Below, piece after piece: positions 61,191 through 64,000 of a stretch of DNA of 64,000 nucleotides. Made by a program: the position numbers and the translations under genes. The notes under the pieces are model-generated. The model was not told where the DNA came from. It searched no databases and saw nothing but the letters and a program-made list of their open reading frames with translations. The stretch's first letter is position 1; every line of letters starts with the position of its first letter. The DNA is from Cristatella mucedo (taxonomy: Eukaryota; Bryozoa; Phylactolaemata; Cristatellidae), in the NCBI GenBank assembly GCA_009760855.2, contig WPIO01000025.1, positions 5,180,001-5,244,000 of the forward strand, in the 5' to 3' direction.

Positions 61191-61325
61191 CTTCACAACC
61201 CAGTCGTGGGTTTGAGTCCTGAAGCAGGCAATCTCTATTGCCCACTGCGAGCTGGGATGCTAGTCGCTCAAGCTCTTTTGTTGCAATGCGATATAGGCTA
61301 TTGCATAAGCCAACCACTACTTCAC
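61190..61325 (+). repeat. SINE-A copy, degenerate
   Basis: cccagtcgtgggtttgagtc, caatctctattgcccactgc, gctcaagctcttttgttgca; diverged and directly after a LINE-B stub. Confidence 0.5.
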
Positions 61326-61533
61326 TTTTATTGGCCGTGAAGGCACTGCAAAACTCTCTTTCTGAACGAATTTGCAGTATTCGCTCAGTATGCCTCTATT
61401 TCAAGACCAGATTTCGTTCTTTCTGTCTGACCCTTGTTGTGTGCTGGTGTCTCCAGCGGCGGCTGTGCTAGTGGGAGTCTCACGCAGACACAGCGGGCGT
61501 ACTCCAAACGGGCACATATCTATGGGAGCGCAA

Positions 61534-62239
61534 TCAATCGCAGCAGACGACACGAAATATAATCTGCATCAGTGGCCCGACGCTGCACCGCTTCAACGGC
61601 TTAACTATTGGCCACAGGTGAGGCACTAGTACATTAATGTCGAGCGTTTCGCCAATTACCGCAGCAGAAGCCGCAGGCACACGCAGCGCCCTTGTAAACT
61701 GGCATACCGAGGTTTTGAATAACTCTTCAAATCGAAACATCAAGCTTTGCAGCTCAACCGTCGCGTCGGGGCCAAGCAAGTTCAGGTTAGGCACTTTCCT
61801 CAAATCAAAACGCAGCGATTGCTCGCCAGGGGCAGCGACGCCTGACGTTAAGACTTGTGACGCCGTGGCGGCGGCGGCCTGGATTGAGCTGAGCACCGTC
61901 AGGGGGAGCTCGCTGGCGGATTCGTAGCGGCCGGACACGTAGGGGCCAAGCAAGCGCAGGCTGCTTTCCCAGCTGCTCTCAGACGTCGCTGCCCAGGAAA
62001 TGAAGCTTTCCACTGATCCGAAATCAATCTCGAAGGCGATTTTGAGGGCGTTCAGTCGAATTGACTGCCTCAATTGCGGCACGTTTTCAACGAGCCTCGT
62101 CGAGGTGCCCTGGCTCTTAGCGATAACGCTTATCGCCGGCGAGCCTGCCCTGTGCTTTAAGCGTACTGCTTTTAAATGTCTGGATTCCGAACAGAAATTG
62201 CACACGGCGTTTCGAAAACGGCAGTTGCAGCGGCACGCT
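61534..62239 (-). CDS. Unrecognised reading frame of about 230 codons
   Basis: Open frame without stops for about 700 nt, closing with TAA at 61534. The first part reads CRCNCRFRNAVCNFC, a Cys cluster, then SPAISVIAKSQGTSTRLV, VPQLRQSIRLNALKIAFE, and a Ser/Ala-rich region. No in-frame ATG starts it; a stop precedes the Cys cluster, so it would be an internal or 3' exon. I recognise no family. Length makes chance unlikely in roughly 50% G+C sequence, but splice sites are unproven. Confidence 0.3.
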
Positions 62240-62639
62240 TAATGCTGCCGCAGATCCAGCACGAGCCTGAATGAAGGCCTCTTTGCGAAGATTTGGAGGT
62301 GCGGTTGTGAGCGGCCCCGCGAGCCTCTAGCTCCGACGTAGCAGGCGTAACCGGCTGAGTTTGCCGTAAGTCCGTAGTATGCCGAGCCGAAGAGCAGCTG
62401 CGAGCGCTTACATGGATATGTCGGCTTAAATAAGCTGCGGTTGCTGCTGCCGAACTGTCTTATGCAACCCTCGCCGATTCCTCTGCGTCGACAGCAATCT
62501 GTGTGGAGCGAGCAAAGAATACTGCACCGTCCTTAATAGGAAAAAGCGCTCTAAGAATGAATTCATTGCCCACGGAGCAAGCCAATTTCGTGCGGGAGTG
62601 CGTAATCTAGCTCGTCCTTGACTGATGCGAAATCACACG

Positions 62640-63038
62640 TTAGCGCCTCATGACGAACGCGGGCATTGAGGTCTTGAATTTACTTGCCAGCCTTGCTGCA
62701 GGTTCGACCAGTGCTTGCATCCTCGTCGAATGAAAAAGGGCGGAAATGGTGGAACTTTGCACTCGTGTCAGGTCTGTGATCTGCTTGAGGCGAAAATTGT
62801 TGACAAAAAGCGTGGGCACCTGCTTTGAAGGGTAGCTTGACAAAAATTTGAACATTCCTTGGGGGTGAGGGTTGGTTTGCGAGAAATATATACTCAAGTT
62901 TTCCGTCTGGCACGGAGTGTGCTGCGAGAATGCGTTGAACCGGGCCCAGCAGCCTGTCCACAGCTCTGCGGTAAAATCGAGATCTCCGAAATTCGTAATC
63001 GCCGCTCGATAACTGCGGGTGTGCGGCTGGCTGCGCAT
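62640..63038 (-). CDS. Unrecognised reading frame of about 132 codons
   Basis: Open frame ending TAA at 62640, upstream (on the minus strand) of the larger frame at 61534-62239. Contains FNAFSQHTPCQTENLSIYFS and KQVPTLFVNNFRLKQITDL. It could be an earlier exon of the same gene or chance. No recognised domain; no clear donor was found near its end. Confidence 0.2.
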   Translation of the reverse strand: MRSQPHTRSYRAAITNFGDLDFTAELWTGCWARFNAFSQHTPCQTENLSIYFSQTNPHPQGMFKFLSSYPSKQVPTLFVNNFRLKQITDLTRVQSSTISALFHSTRMQALVEPAARLASKFKTSMPAFVMRR

Positions 63039-63639
63039 ACCTTGTAACTAGGTTAGTAGAATGTGGATCTGCTTCTCGTGCTGGTAGTTCACGAGCCTCA
63101 TCTGTTCTTTCTGTTACGCCGTCCGCTTACTGAGCTGTCGCTGACGATGTTCTACCATTTTTCCCTTATCGGACATCTAAGTTCAAGCTTGATTCCGTGA
63201 GATCCGATACTGTCTTCGTTGCCAGAAATATGTGTCATTGGGTGGCCGGCCTCATATACCACATCTACGGGAGCCGCGGTGCTTTAGTGCGTCGGGACCG
63301 GGCCACTGCCGATTGGTAGCAGTACCTGGCCAAAGGGCATAGTGCATCCTGGTTGGCCTGTTCGGGAACGGGCATTAGGAGCAGCGCGAGTTGTGGTGTG
63401 GTGACTGTCTCTGCAACACCTTCTAGCTAGAATCTCATTTGAGTGCTTCTTCGTGCTGACGGTGGGAAAGTGATTGCTACCCTTATGACAAACTTCCCTT
63501 CCAGCAACTTCTAAGTGCTAATAAAGATCTTCAGTAAAATCCTTACTCGGACCTACCATAGACCTCAAAAGGCCAGCCCCTCTTGCTGAATTAGTCATCC
63601 TAGCTGTAGCTGCATAAGCCGCAATGCCCCCTCGAATCC

Positions 63640-63880
63640 TTTCAGGTCAATAAATTTGGTGTCCCTTACTCTCTCTTAAAGAAAGAATCTGAGTAATAAA
63701 AACTTTCACTCCGGGGCTCCCAGACTTTGGAACTCGAACCTACAGTATCATCTCGAGAATGCTATTAGTTTACCTTCCTCTAATTCCGCTGCAGTCACTT
63801 ATTTTCCAGCCACCCTGTGCTGCTGCAAGCTGGCTTTCGCAAGGAATATAAAAGATTTAAGTTTGTTTCTTTATCTGCTC
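63640..63880 (+). mobile_element. Possible LINE C-terminal remnant
   Basis: APRLWNSNLQYHLENAIS (from about 63708) resembles the APKxWNSLP motif of L2/CR1 proteins. No 3' end signature was found, so this is weak. Confidence 0.28.
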
Positions 63881-64000
63881 ATGGCCAAGCGAAGCGTACG
63901 AGCAATACGTAGTGCTTGAAGGTTCGCCGTCATTTCCCTGAAAGCAAAGAACGACTTCAAAAGACGTGGATAAACTTTGGGTTTTGTCATTTATCTTTCT

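Overview
This is a eukaryotic (metazoan, almost certainly invertebrate) genomic window: split genes with consensus GT-AG introns, long microsatellites, pol-III-type SINEs, L2/CR1-like LINEs and dead DNA transposons. The species cannot be fixed from the sequence; a lophotrochozoan such as a mollusc would fit but is only a guess. No bacterial-style operon, rRNA, CRISPR array or convincing functional tRNA gene is visible.

Two members of the SLC17 (sialin/VGLUT/phosphate-type) major-facilitator family lie tail to tail. SLC17-1 (+ strand) shows only its last three coding exons (3593-3748, 5625-5710, 6168-6332); the rest must lie left of the window. SLC17-2 (- strand) is nearly complete: ten exons between 48184 and 9483 join in phase into about 522 residues, with introns full of repeats. 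The shared penultimate exons of both genes have the same lengths (156 and 86 nt) and phases, so they are paralogs.

Two divergent genes for secreted, two-Ig-domain proteins follow: Ig-A (+, 52661-53551, a signal-peptide exon and an 81-bp intron) and Ig-B (-, 58032-57034, one exon, hydrophobic C-terminus). In both, the second Ig domain lacks the F-strand cysteine and has an additional cysteine ahead of the B strand, a shared non-canonical arrangement. Two unrecognised minus-strand reading frames occupy 61.5-63.05 kb.

Most of the remainder is transposon-derived: a hAT (ZMYM-type) fossil with inverted ends and a degraded 8-bp target duplication (1468-3295), a Tc1/mariner remnant (about 45790-46165), two L2/CR1-like LINE families (LINE-A and LINE-B), two tRNA-headed SINE families (some copies carrying the LINE-A 3' end), a 92-94-bp-duplicated repeat present at 4.85 and 59.3 kb, and a candidate inverted-terminal-repeat element interrupted by a LINE. 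The right part (about 51-63 kb) is visibly richer in G+C and CpG and poorer in LINEs than the left part.
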